DNA of 64,000 nt from positions 124,001-188,000 of the forward strand of contig JALDNG010000936.1 in the NCBI GenBank assembly GCA_024349245.1, read 5' to 3'. Positions 18,334 to 30,800 of this stretch are shown here, piece by piece. The notes beneath the pieces are model-generated. The model was not told the DNA's origin and did no database searches. It was given only the letters and a program-made list of their open reading frames with translations. Origin of the DNA: Neodontobutis hainanensis. Its lineage: Eukaryota; Chordata; Actinopteri; Gobiiformes; Odontobutidae. Made by a program: the position numbers and the translations under genes. Within the stretch, counting starts at the first letter, position 1; every line of letters starts with the position of its first letter.

Positions 18334-21300
18334 GACCAGAGGAGGAGGAGAGGCAGAGGCCACAGAAAGTCCAGAGGAGGCAAAGGCCACAAAGAGACCA
18401 GAAGAGGAGAAGGAGTCAGAGAGACCAGAAAGGCAGATGCCACAGAGAGACTAGAGGAGACAGAGAAGGCAAAGACACTAGAGGAGGCAGAGGCCAGAGA
18501 GAGACCAGAGGAGGCAGAGGCCAAAGAGACCAGTGGAGGCAGATGCAACAGAGAGACCAGTGGAGGCAGAGGAGACAGAGTGACCAGAGGAGGCAGAGGC
18601 CACAGAGAGAGCAGAGGAGGCAGAGGAGACAGAGAGACCAGAGGAGGCAGAGGCCACAGAGAGACTAGAGGAGATAGAGAAGGCAAAGACACTAGAGGAG
18701 GGCAGAGGCCAGAGAGAGACCAGAGGAGGCAGAGGCCAAAGAGAGACCAGTAGAGGCAGATGCAACAGAGAGACCAGTGGAGGCAGAGGAGACAGAGTGA
18801 CCAGGGAGGCAGAGGCCACAGAGAGAGACAGAGGAGGCAGAGGCCACAGTGAGACCAGAGGAGGCAAAGGCCACAGAGAGACCAGAGGAGGCAGTTAGAG
18901 CAGGGAGGCAGAGGAGGCAGAAAGACCAGAGGAGGCAGAGGCCATAGAGTGACTATAGGAGGAAGAGGAGACAAAGAGACCAGAGGAGGCAGAGGCAAAA
19001 CAGAGACCAGGCAGAGGCAATAGAGAGACCAGTGGAGGCAGAGAGACCAGAGGGGGCATAAGTCACAGAGAGACCAGTGGAGGCAGAGGCCACACAGAGT
19101 CCAGTAAAGGCAGAGGCCATAGAGAGACCAGAGGAGGCAGAAGGCAGAGAGATTAGAGGAGGCAGAGGCCACAGAGAGACCAGAGGAGGCAGAGGAGGCA
19201 GAGAGAACAGAAAAGGCAGATGATACAGAGAGACCAGGGGAGGCAGCGGCCACAGAGAGATCAGAGAAGGCAGAGGCCACAGTGAGACCAGAGGAGGCAA
19301 AGGCCACAGAGAGACCAGAGGAGGCAGTTAGAGCAGGGAGGCAGAGGAGGCAGAAAGACCAGAGGAGGCAGAGGCCATAGAGTGACTATAGGAGGAAGAG
19401 GAGACAGAGAGACCAGAGGAGGCAGAGGCAAAACAGAGACCAGGCAGAGGCAATAGAGAGACCAGTGGAGGCAGAGAGACCAGAGGGGCAGAGGAGGCAG
19501 AGAGACAAGAGAAGGCAGAGGCCAGAGAGAGACCAGAGGAGGCAGAGGCCACAGTGAGAGCAGAGGGGCAGAGGCCATCGAGAGTTCAGAGGAGGCAGAA
19601 AGACAGAGAGACCAGAGGAGGCAGAGAGAGACGAGAGGATGCAGAGAGTCGAGACCAGAGAAGGCAGAGGCCACAAAGAGACCAGAGAAGGCATGAGGCC
19701 ACAGAGAGACCAGAGGAAGCAGAGGCCACAGTGAGACCAGAGGGGCAGAGGCCATCGAGAGTTCAGAGGAGGCAGAAAGACAGAGAGACCAGAGGAGGCA
19801 GAGAGACCAGAGGATGCAGAGGAGGCAGAGAGACCAGAGAGGAGGCAGAGGCCACAGAGAGACCAGAGGAGGCAGAGGCACAAGAGAGGCAGAGGAGGCA
19901 GAGAGACCAGAGGAGGCAGAGAGGCAGAGAGCAGAGGCAGACAGAGACCAGAGGAGGCAGAGGCCACAGAGAGACCAGAGGAGGCAGAGGAGACAGAGAG
20001 ACCAGAAGCAGGCAGAGGCCACAGAGAGACCAGAGGGAGGCAGAGAGAGCAGTGGAGGCAGAGAGACAGAGGAGGCAGAGGAGGCAGAGACCAGAGGAGG
20101 CAGAGGCCACAGAGAGACCAGAGGAGGCAGAGGCCACAGAGAGACCAGAGGCAGAGGAGGACAGAGAGCAGAGGAGGCAGAGGCCACAGAGAGACCAGAG
20201 GAGGCAGAGGCCAGAGAGACCAGAGAGGCAGAGACAGAGAGACCAGAGGAGGCAGAGGAGCAGAGAGAGGCAGAGGAGGCAGAGACAGACAGACAGATGC
20301 GAGGAGGCAGGAAAGAGAGTCCAGAGGAGGCAGAGGCCACAGAGAGGCAGGAGGAGGAGGCCACAGAGAGACCAGAGGAGGCAGAGGCCACAGAGAGACC
20401 AGAGGAGGCAGAGGCCACAGAGAGACCAGAGGAGGCAGAGGAGAGAGACCAGAGGAGGCAGAGGCCACAGAGAGACCAGAGAGGCAGAGGACACAGAGAG
20501 ACCAGAGGAGGCAGAGGAGCCACAGAGAGACCAGAGGAGGCAGAGGAGACAGAGAGACCAGAGGCAGAGGCCACAGAGAGACCAGAGGAGGCAGAGGCAG
20601 GATAGAGAGACCAGAGGAGGCAGGCAGAGAGAGGCCAGAGGAGGCAGAGGCCACAGAGAGACCAGAGGAGGCAGAGGCCACAGAGAGACCAGAGGAGGCA
20701 GAGGAGAAGAGACCAGAGAGAGGCAGAGGCCACAGAGACCAGAGGAGGCAGAGGCACAGAGAGCCAGAGGAGGCAGAGGCAGAGACCAGAGGAGGCAGAG
20801 GAGAGAGAGAGACTAGAGGAGGCAGAGGCCACAGAGAGAGACCAGAGGAGGCAGAGGCAGAGAGACCAGAGGAGGCAGAGGCCACAGAGAGACCAGGAGG
20901 CAGAGAGAGAGGCAGAGGCCACAGAGAGACAGAGGAGGCAGAGGAGGCAGGCAGAGAGAGGCAGAGAGACCAGAGGAGGCAGAGCCACAGAGGGACCAGA
21001 GGCAGAGGAGGCATAAGGCAGAGAGGCAGAGAGATTAGAGGAGGCAGAGGCCACAGAGAGAGACCAGAGGAGGCAGAGAGACAGAGAGGAGAGAATAGAG
21101 AGACAGAGGAGGCAGAGGCCAGAGAGAGACCAGAGGAGGCAGAGGCCACAGAGAGGCAGAGGAGGCAGAGGAGACAGAGAGACCAGAGGAGGCAGAGGCC
21201 ACAGAGAGACCAGAGGAGGCAGAGGAGGCAGAGAGAGACCAGAGGAGGCAGAGGCCACAGAGAGACCAGAGGAGGCAGAGGACAGAGAGACAGAGGAGGC

Positions 21301-24300
21301 AGAGGCCACAGAGAGACCAGAGGAGGCAGAGAGAGGCAGAGGACAGACAGAGGAGGCAGAGGCCACAGAGAGACAGAGGGAGGCAGAGACCAGAGGAGCA
21401 GAGAGACCAGAGGAGGCAGAGGCCACAGAGAGGCAGAGGAGGCAGAGGCCACAGAGACCAGAGGAGGCAGAGGCCACAGAGAGACTAGAGGAGGCAGAGG
21501 GAGACAGAGAGACCAGAGAGGCAGAGGCCACAGAGAGACCAGAGGAGGCAGAGGCCACAGAGAGACCAGAGAGAGGAGGCAGAGGAGGCAGACAGACCAG
21601 ATAGGAGGCAGAGGGAGAGAGACCAGGAGGCAGAGGAGACAGAGAGCCAGAGGAGGCAGAGGCCAAGAGAGAACCAGAGGAGGCAGAGGGACAGAGACCA
21701 GAGGAGGCAGAGGCCACAGAGAGACCAGTGGAGGCAGAGGAGAGCAGAGGAGGCAGAGAAGGCAGAGAGACCAGTGGAGGCAGAGGGAGGCAGAGAGAGC
21801 AGAGGAGGCAGAGGCCACAGAGAGACCAGAGGAAGCAGAGGAGGCAGAGAGACCAGAGGAGGCAGAGGCAACAGAGAGACCAGAGGAGGCACAGGCCACA
21901 GAGAGACCAGAGGAGGAGGCAGAGAGACCAGAGAGGCAGAGGAGGCAGAGAGACCAGAAGAGGCAGAGACAGAGAGAGACCAGAGGAGGCCACAGAGACC
22001 AGAGGAGGCAGAGCCACAGAGAGACCAGAGGAGGCAGAGAGAGACCAGAGGAGGCAGAGGCACAGACAGTCCAGAGGAGGCAGAGGCCACAGAGAGACCA
22101 GAGGAGGCAGAGGCCACAGAGAGACCAGAGGAGGCAGAGGAGACAGAGAGACCAGAGGCAGAGGCCACAGAGAGACAGAGGAGGCAGAGGAAGAGAAGAC
22201 CAGAGGAGGCAGAGGCCACAGAGAGACCAGAGGAGGCAGAGAGACAGAGAGACCAGAGGAGCAGAGGACAGAGAGACCAGAGGAGGCAGAGAGACAGACA
22301 GAGGAGGCAGAGGCCACAGAGAGACCAGAAGGAGGCAGAGAGAGACCAGAGGAGGCAGAGGCCACAGAGAGAGACCAGAGGAGGCAGAGGAGACAGAGAG
22401 ACCAGAGGAGGCAGAGGCACAGAGAGAGAGAGGAGGCAGAGGAGGCAGAGAGACCAGAGGAGGCAGAGGCCACAGAGAGAGACCAGGAGGCAGAGGCAGA
22501 GAGAGACCAGAGGAGCAGAGGACAGAGAGAGGCAGAGGAGGCAGAGAGACCAGAGGAGGCAGAGGCCACAGAGAGACCAGAGGAGGCAGAGGCCAGAGAG
22601 AGACCAGAGGAGGCAGAGGCCACAGAGAGACCAGTGAGGAGGCAGAGGCCACAGAGAGACCAGAGGAGGCAGAGGACAGAGAGACCAGAGGAGGCAGAGG
22701 CCACAGAGAGAGGCAGAGAGGAGAGACCAGAAGGAGGCAGAGGCCACAGAGAGGACAGAGAGCAGAGAGAGACAGAGAGACCAGAGGAGGCAGAGACAGA
22801 GAGACCAGAGGAGGCAGAGGCCACAGAGAGACCAGAGGAGGCAGAGGCCACAGAGAGACCAGAGGAGGCAGAGGCCACAGAGAGACCAGAGGAGAGAGAG
22901 AGCAGAGGAGGCAGAGAGGCAGAGAGACCAGAGGAGGCAGAGGAGACAGAGAGCAGAGGAGGCAGAGGAGGCAGAGAGAGGCCAGAGGAGGCAGAGGCCA
23001 CAGAGAGACCAGAGGAGGCAGAGGCACAGAGAGACCAGAGGAGGCACAGAGAGAGAGACCAGAGGGAGGCAGAGAAGGCAGAGAGACCAGAGAGGCAGAG
23101 GCCACAGAGAGACCAGAGGAGGCAGAGGCCACAGAGACCAGAGAGGAGGCAGAGGCCATAGAGACCAGAGGCAGAGAGCAGAGGAGACCAGAGGAGGCAG
23201 AGAGACCAGAGGAGGCAGAGGAGGCAGAGACAGAGACCAGAGGAGGCAGAGGCCACAGAGAGACCAGAGGAGGCAGAGAGACAGAGAGACCAGAGAGACC
23301 AGAGGAGGCAGAAGACAGAGACCAGAGGAGGCAGAGGACCAGAGGAGACCAGAGGAGGCAGAGAGACAGAGAGACCAGAGGGAGGCCACAGAGAGCAGAG
23401 GAGGCAGAGAGAGAGACACCAGAGGAAGGAGGCCAGAGAGACCAGAGGAGGCAGAGGGAGACAGAGAGACCAGAGAGGCAGAGGAGACAGAGACCAGAGA
23501 GGCAGACAGAGAGCAGAGGCAGAACAGAGAGGCCAGAGGCAGGACCAGAGAGAGACCAGAGGAGGCAGAGGCCACAGAGAGACCAGAGGAGACAGAGCAG
23601 AGAGGAGGCAGAGGCCACAGAGAGACCAGAGGAGGCAGAGAGGAGCCACAGAGAGACCAGAGGAGGCAGAGAGACCAGAGGAGGCAGAGGAGACAGAGAG
23701 AGACCAGAGGAGGCAGAGGCCACAGAGACCAGAGGAGGCAGAGGCACAGAGAGACCAGAGGAGGCAGAGGCCACAGAGAGACCAGAGGAGGCAGAGAGGA
23801 GACAGAGAGACCAGAGGGAGGCAGAGAGACCACAGAGAGACCACAGAGGAGGCAGGAGGCAGAGAGACCAGAGGAGGCAGAGGCCACAGAGAGACCAGAG
23901 GAGGCAGAGGAGACAGAGGAGACCAGAGGCCAGAGGCAGAGAGAGCAGAGGAGGCAGAGAGGCAGAGAGACCAGAGGAGGCAGAGGCCACAGAGAGACCA
24001 GAGGAGGCAGAGGAGACAGAGAGAGACCAGAGAAGGCAGAGGACAGAGAGACCAGAGGAGGCAGAGGGCAGAGAGACACAGAGAGGCAGAGGCAGAGGGA
24101 GCAGAGGAGGCAGAGAGAGACCAGAGGAGGCAGAGAGGCCACAGAGAGACCAGAGAGGCAGAGAGGCAGAGGGAGAGAGACCAGAGGAGGCAGAGGCCAC
24201 AGCCACAGAAAGTCCAGAGGAGGCAAAGGCCACAAAGAGACCAGAAGAGGAGAAGGAGTCAGAGAGACCAGAAAAGGCAGATGCCACAGAGAGACTAGAG

Positions 24301-27300
24301 GAGACAGAGAAGGCAAAGACACTAGAGGAGGCAGAGGCCAGAGAGAGACCAGAGGAGGCAGAGGCCAAAAGAGACCAGTGGAGGCAGATGCAACAGAGAG
24401 ACCAGTGGAGGCAGAGGAGACAGAGTGACCAGAGGAGGCAGAGGCCACAGAGAGAGCAGAGGAGGCAGAGGAGACAGAGAGACCAGAGGAGGCAGAGGCC
24501 ACAGAGAGACTAGAGGAGATAGAGAAGGCAAAGACACTAGAGGAGGCAGAGGCCAGAGAGAGACCAGAGGAGGCAGAGGCCAAAGAGAGACCAGTAGAGG
24601 CAGATGCAACAGAGAGACCAGTGGAGGCAGAGGAGACAGAGTGACCAGAGGAGGCAGAGGCCACAGAGAGAACAGAGGAGGCAGAGGACACAGACAGACC
24701 AAAGGAGGCAGAGGCCAAGAGAGACCAGAGGAGGCAGAGGAGGCAGAGAGACCAGAGGAGGCAGAAGAGACAGAGAGAACAGAAGAGGCAGAGGCCACAG
24801 AAAGACCAGAGGAGGCAGAGAGTCCAGAGGAGGCAGAGGCTACAGAAAGACCAGTGTAGGCAGGGGAGACAGAGAGACCAGAGGAGGCATAGGCCACAGA
24901 GTGACCAGAGGAGGAAATAAGGCAGAGACCAGAGGAGGCAGAGGCCACCGAGAGATCAGAGCAGGCAGAGAAAGACAGAGAGACCAGAGGAGGCAGAGAT
25001 GAGAGGATGCAGAGGAGGCAGAGAGACCAGAAAAGGCAGACACAGAGAGACCAGAGGAGGCAGCGGCCACAGAGACCAGAGGAAGCAGAGAGACAGAGAG
25101 AGAGGAGGAGGCAGTTAGAGCAGAGGAGGCAGAGGAGACAAAGAGACCCAAGGAGGCAGAGGCAACAAAGAGACCAGAGGAGGCAGAGACAATAGAGAGA
25201 CCAGTGGAGGCAGAGAGACCAGAGGAGGCAGAGGAGACAGAGAGACCAGAGGAGGCAGAGGCCACAGAGAGCAGAGAAGGCAGAGGCCACAGAGAGACGA
25301 GAGTAAGCAGAAGAGGCAGAGAGATTAGAGGAGGAAGAGGCCACAGAAAGACCAAAAGAGGCAGAGAGTCCAGAGGATGCAGAGGCCATAGAGAGGCCAG
25401 AGGAGGCAGAGGCCACAAGAGAGACCAGAGGAGGCAGAGGCCACAGAGAGTTCAGAGGAGGCAGAGGAGACAGAGAGACCAGAGGAGGCAGAGGCCACAG
25501 AGAGACCAGAGGAGGAAGAGGACACGAAGAGACCAGAGGAGGCAGAGGCAACAGAGAGACCAGAGGAGATAGAGGAGACAGAGAGAGCAGAGGAGCCAGA
25601 GGCCACAGAAAGAGCAGAGGAGGCAGAGGAGACAGAGATACCAGAGGAGGCAGAGGCCACAGAGAGATCAGAGGAGGCAGAGGAGGCAGAGGAGGCAGAG
25701 AGACCAGAGGAGGCAGAGGAGACAGAGAGACCAGAGGAGGCAGAGGCCACAGAGAGACCAGAGAGGAGGCAGAGGCAGAGAGACCAGAGGAGGCAGACGA
25801 GACAGAGAGAGGCGAGAGGAAGAGGAGGAGGCAGAGGCCACAGAAAGACTAGAAGAGGCAGAGGTCACAGAGAGACCAGAGGAGGCAGAGGAGGCAGAAG
25901 GACCAGAAAAGGCAGATGCCACAGAGAGACCAGTGGAGGCAGCGGCCAGAGAGAGAGCAGAGAAGGCAGAGGCCACAGAGAGACCATAGGAGGCAGAGGC
26001 AATAGAGAGACCAGTGGAGGCAAAGGAGGCAGAGAGACCAGAAGAGGCAGAGGCCACAGAGAGACCAGATGATACAGAGAGACAGAGAGACCAGAGGAGG
26101 AAGTTAAAGCAGAGGAGGCAGAGAAAGCAGAGAGACCAGAGGAGGCAGAGGCCACACAGTGACTAGAGGAGGCAGAGGAGACAGAGAAAAGACCAGAGGA
26201 GGCAGAGGCCACACAGACCAGAGGAGGCAGAGGAGGCAGAGAGACCAGAGGAGGCAGAGGAGACAGAGAGACCAGAGGAAGCAGGGAGGCAGAGAGACTA
26301 GAGGAGGCAGAGGAGACAGAGAGAGGAGAGGAAGCAGGGAGGCAGAGAGACTAGAGGAGGCAGAGGCCACAGAAAGACCAGAGGAAGTCCAGAGGAGGCA
26401 GAGGCCACAGAGAGACCAGAAAAGCAGAGGTCACAGAGAGACCAGAAGAGGCAGAGAGACCAGAAAAGGCAGATGCCACAGAGAGACCAGAGGATGCAGT
26501 GGCCACAGAGAGACCAGAGAAGGCAGAGGCCACAGAGACACCACAGGAGGCAGAGGCCACAGAGAGACCAGTGGAGGTAGAGAGAGTAGAGGAGGCAGAG
26601 AAGGCAGAGAGACCGGTGGAGGCAGGGGAGACAGAGAGAGCAGAGTAGGCAGAGGCCACAGAGAGACGAGAGGAAGCAGAGGAGGCAGAGAGACCAGACG
26701 AGGCAGTTAGAGGAGAGGAGGCAGAGGAGACAGAGAGACCAGAGGACGAAGAGGCCACAGAGTGACTAGAGGAGGCAGAGGGGACAAAGAGACCAGAGGA
26801 GGCAGAGGCCACAGAGTGACCAGAGGAGGCAGAGGCAATTGAGAGACCAGTGGAGGCAGAGAGCAGAGGAAGCAGAGGAGGCAGAGAGTCCAGAGGAGGC
26901 AGAGGCCACAGAGAGGCCAGAGGAGGTATAGGCCACAGAGAGACCAGAGGAGGCAGAGGCCACAGAGAGGCCAGAGGAGGTAGAGGCCACAGAGAGACCA
27001 GAGGAGGCAGAGGCCACAGAAAGACCACAGGAGGCAGAGGCCACAGAGAGACCAGAGGAGGCAGTTAGAGCAGCGGAGGCATAGAGACCAGAGGAGGCAG
27101 AGGCCACAAAGAGACCAGATGAGGCAGAGAGTCCAGAGGAGGCAGAGGCCACAGAGTGACTAGAGGAGGCAGAGGCAAAAAAGAGAGCAGTGGAGGCAGA
27201 GAGACTAGAGGTGTCAGAGAGGAGGCAGAGAGTCAAGAGAAGGCAGAGGCCACAGAGAGACCAGAGTAGGCAGAGGCCACAGAGAGAGAGGAGGCATAGG

Positions 27301-27823
27301 AGATAGAGAGAGCAGAAGAGGAAGAGGCCACAGTTAGACCAGAGGGGAGGAGAGTTCAGAGGAGGCAGAAAGACAGAGAGCCCAGAGGAGGCAGAGGCGA
27401 GAGGATGCAGAGGAGGCAGAGAGACCAAAGGAGACAGAGGCCACAGACAGACCAGAGGAGATAGAGGAATAGAGAGTCCAGAGGAGGCAGAGGCCACAGA
27501 GAGGCTAGAGGAGGTAGAGGCCAAAGAGAGACCAGAGGAGGCAGAGGCCACAAAAGACCAGAGGAGGCAGAGGACACAGATAGACCAGAGGAGGCAGAGG
27601 AGGCAGAGAGACCAGAAAGGCAAATGCCACAGAGAGACCAGAGAGGAGGCAGCGGCGACAGAGAGACCAGAAGAGGCAGTTAGAGCAGAGGCAGAGAGAC
27701 CAGAGGAGGCAGAGGCTACAGAGAGACCAGAGGAGGCAGAGAGTCCAGAGGAGGCAGAGGCCACAGAGTGACTAGAGGAGGCAGAGGAGACAAAGAGACC
27801 AGAGGAGTCAGAGGCCACAGACA
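18334..27823 (+). repeat. 27-bp minisatellite array, block 3
   Basis: About 351 unit lengths of the purine-rich 27-bp family. Between about 19,560 and 24,190 units frequently miss one or a few bases, while 18,334-19,560 and 24,200-27,823 are cleaner. The segment about 26,300-27,820 repeats about 8,500-9,835 unit for unit, and 18,360-18,700 repeats at 24,207-24,540. Minus-strand open frames longer than 1,000 codons here are a property of the unit and not genes. The array ends within a unit at gccacagacagag and passes directly to the 23-bp family. Confidence 0.94.
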
Positions 27824-27825
27824 GA

Positions 27826-30800
27826 GATGCAGTTGTACAGACTGTAGATGTGTAGTAGAACAGACTGTAGACGTTTATCAGAACAGACTGTAGACGTGCA
27901 ATAGAACAGACTGTAGATGAGCAGTAGTACAGACTGTAGACTTGCATTAGAAAAGACTGTAGATGTGCATTAGAACAGATTGTAGATGTGCAGTAAAACT
28001 GTAGACGTGCAGTTGAACAGACTATAGATGTGCATTTGAACAGATGTCAGAGCAGCAGTAGTACAGACTCTAGATTGGCTTTAGAACAGACTGTAGATGA
28101 GCTTTAGAACAGACTGTAAATGTCCAGTAGAACAGACTGACAATTAGAACAGATTGTAGATTTGCAGTAAAACAGACTGTAGACGTGCAGGTGAACAGAA
28201 ATAAGAGCAGCAGTAGTACAGACTCTAGAATTACCTTAGAACAGACTGTAAGCGAGCAATAGAAATGACTGTAAACGTCCCGTAGAACAAACTGACAATG
28301 TGCAATAGAATAGACTCTAGAGCTGCAGTAGTACAGACTGTAGATGAGCAAATGAACAGACTGTATATGAGTTTTAGAAAACACTGTAGACATGCATTTA
28401 TAACAGACTGTAGAGGTGCAGTAATACAGACTGTAGACGAGCATTAGAACAGACTGTAGAAGTGCAGTAGTACAGACTGTAGAGGTGCAGTTGAACAGAC
28501 TGTAGAGTGCAGTTGAACAGACTTCAGCGCAGAATTAGTAAAGACTGTAGATTGTAGAACCGACTGACAATTAGAACAGATTGTAGATGTGCAGTAAAAA
28601 TGACTGTAGACGTGCAGTAGAATAGAGTGCAGTAGAGCAATAGTACAGACTGTAAAATGGCATTAGATCAGACTGTAGACATTCAGTAGAACAGACTGTA
28701 AAGGTGCAGTTGTACAGACTGTAGAGCAGCATTAGAACAGACTGTTGATGTGCAGCAGAAAAGACTGTAGACGTACAATAGAACAGACTGTAGATGAGCA
28801 TTAGAACAGAAGGTCCATTAGAACAGACTGTAGATGTGCAGTAGTAAAGACTTAAGACCTGCATAAGAATAGACTGTGGACAAGCATTAGAACAGACTGT
28901 AGATGAGCAGTAGTACAGACTGTAGACTTGCATTAGAAGAGAGTGTAGATGTGCATTAGAACAGACTTTAGAAGTGCAGTAGTAGAGACTGTAGATGTGT
29001 AGTAGAACAGACTGTAAATGAGCAGTAGTAGAGACTGTAGACTTGTATTAGAACAGACTGTAAACGTGCAGTAGAACAGACTGTAGATGAGCAATAAAAC
29101 AGACTGTACACGTGCAGTAGAACAGACTGTAGATGAGCAGTTGTACAGACTGTAGACTTTCATTAGAACATACAGTAGATGTCCATTAGAATAGACTGTA
29201 GATGTGCAGTAGAATAGACTGAAGAGTTGCAGTAGTTGAGACTTTACGAGGATTAGAACAGACTGTACATGACTATTAGAAAGACTGTAGACATGCTTTA
29301 GAAGAGACTGTAGAGGCTCAGTAGTACAGACTGTAGACGAGCATTAAAACAAACTGTAGATGTGCAGTAGACCAGACTGTAGGCGTGCAGTTGAACAGAC
29401 TTTAGAGCAGCAGTAGTACAGACTCTAGATTGGCTTTAGAACAGACTGTAGATGAGCTTTAGAACAGACTGTAGAGGTGCAGTAGTTCAGACTTTAGACG
29501 AGCAGTAGTACAGACTGGAGAATTCCATTAGAACAAATTGTAGATGTGCATTAGAACAGACTGTAGATGTGCAAAAGAATAGACTATAGAGGGCAGTAGT
29601 TGAGACTTTACACGAGCATTAGAACAGACTGTACATGAGTATTAGAAAAGACTGTAGACATGTTTTAGAACAGAGTGTAGAGTTCCAGTAGTACAGACTC
29701 TAGACGACCATTAGAACAAACTGTAGATGTGCAGTAGTACAGAAAGTTGACAATTATTAAAAGAGACTGTAGACGTGCAGTATAACAGACTCTAGACAAT
29801 TATTATCTATTAATAATAGAAAAGACTGTAGAGGTGCAGTTGAGCAGACTTCAGAGCAGCAGTAGTACAGACTCTAGATTGGCTTTAGAACTGACTATAG
29901 ACGAGCATTAGAACAGGCTATAAACGTCCAGTAGAACAGACTCTATATAAGTATTAGAAAACACTCTAGATATGCTTTATAACAAAATGTAGAGGTGCAG
30001 TAGTTCCGACTGTAGACGAACATTAGAACAGACTGTATATGAATATTAGAAAACACTCTAAACATGCTTTAGAACAGACTGTAGAGGTGCAGTAATACAG
30101 ACTGTAGATGAGAATTAGAAAAGACTGTAAAACGTCCAGTAGAACAGACTGACAATGTGCAGAAGAATAGACTGTAGAGATGCAGTAGTACAGACTGTAG
30201 ACATGCATTAGAACAGACTGTATATGAGTATTAGAAAACACTCTAGACATGCTTTAGAACAGACTGTAGATGAGCAGTAATACAGACTGTAGACTTGCAT
30301 TAGAACAGACTGTAGATGTGCAGTAGAACAGACTGTAGGCGTTTATTAGAACAGACTGTAGACCTGCAAAAGAACAGACCGTAGATGAGTAGTAAAACAG
30401 ACTATAGACTTGCATTAGAACAGACTGTAAAACTGACTGTAGATGAGCATTAGAACAGACTGTAAACATCCAGTAGAACAGACTGACAATGTGCAGAAGA
30501 ATAGACTGTAGAAATGCAGTAGTACAGACTGTAGACGAGCATTAGAAGAGAGTGTAGATGTGCATTAGAACAGACTTTAGAAGTGCAGTAGTAGAGACTG
30601 TAGATGTGTAGTAGAACAGACTGTAGACTTACATTAGAACAGACTGTAGATGTGCATTAGAACAGACTGTAGACGTGCAGTAGAACAGACTGTAGATGAG
30701 CAGTAGTACAGACTGTAGACTTGCTTTAGAACAGACAGTAGATGTACATTAGAACAGACTGTAGATGTGCAGTAAAACAGACTGTAGACGTGCAGTGGAC

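Noticed and set aside
19261..24368. Minus-strand open frames of about 1,500 and 1,660 codons, Ser/Leu-rich
   Set aside because: They arise because the 27-bp unit has no stop in any frame. They have no start context, splice sites or domain, and overlap other equally open frames on both strands.
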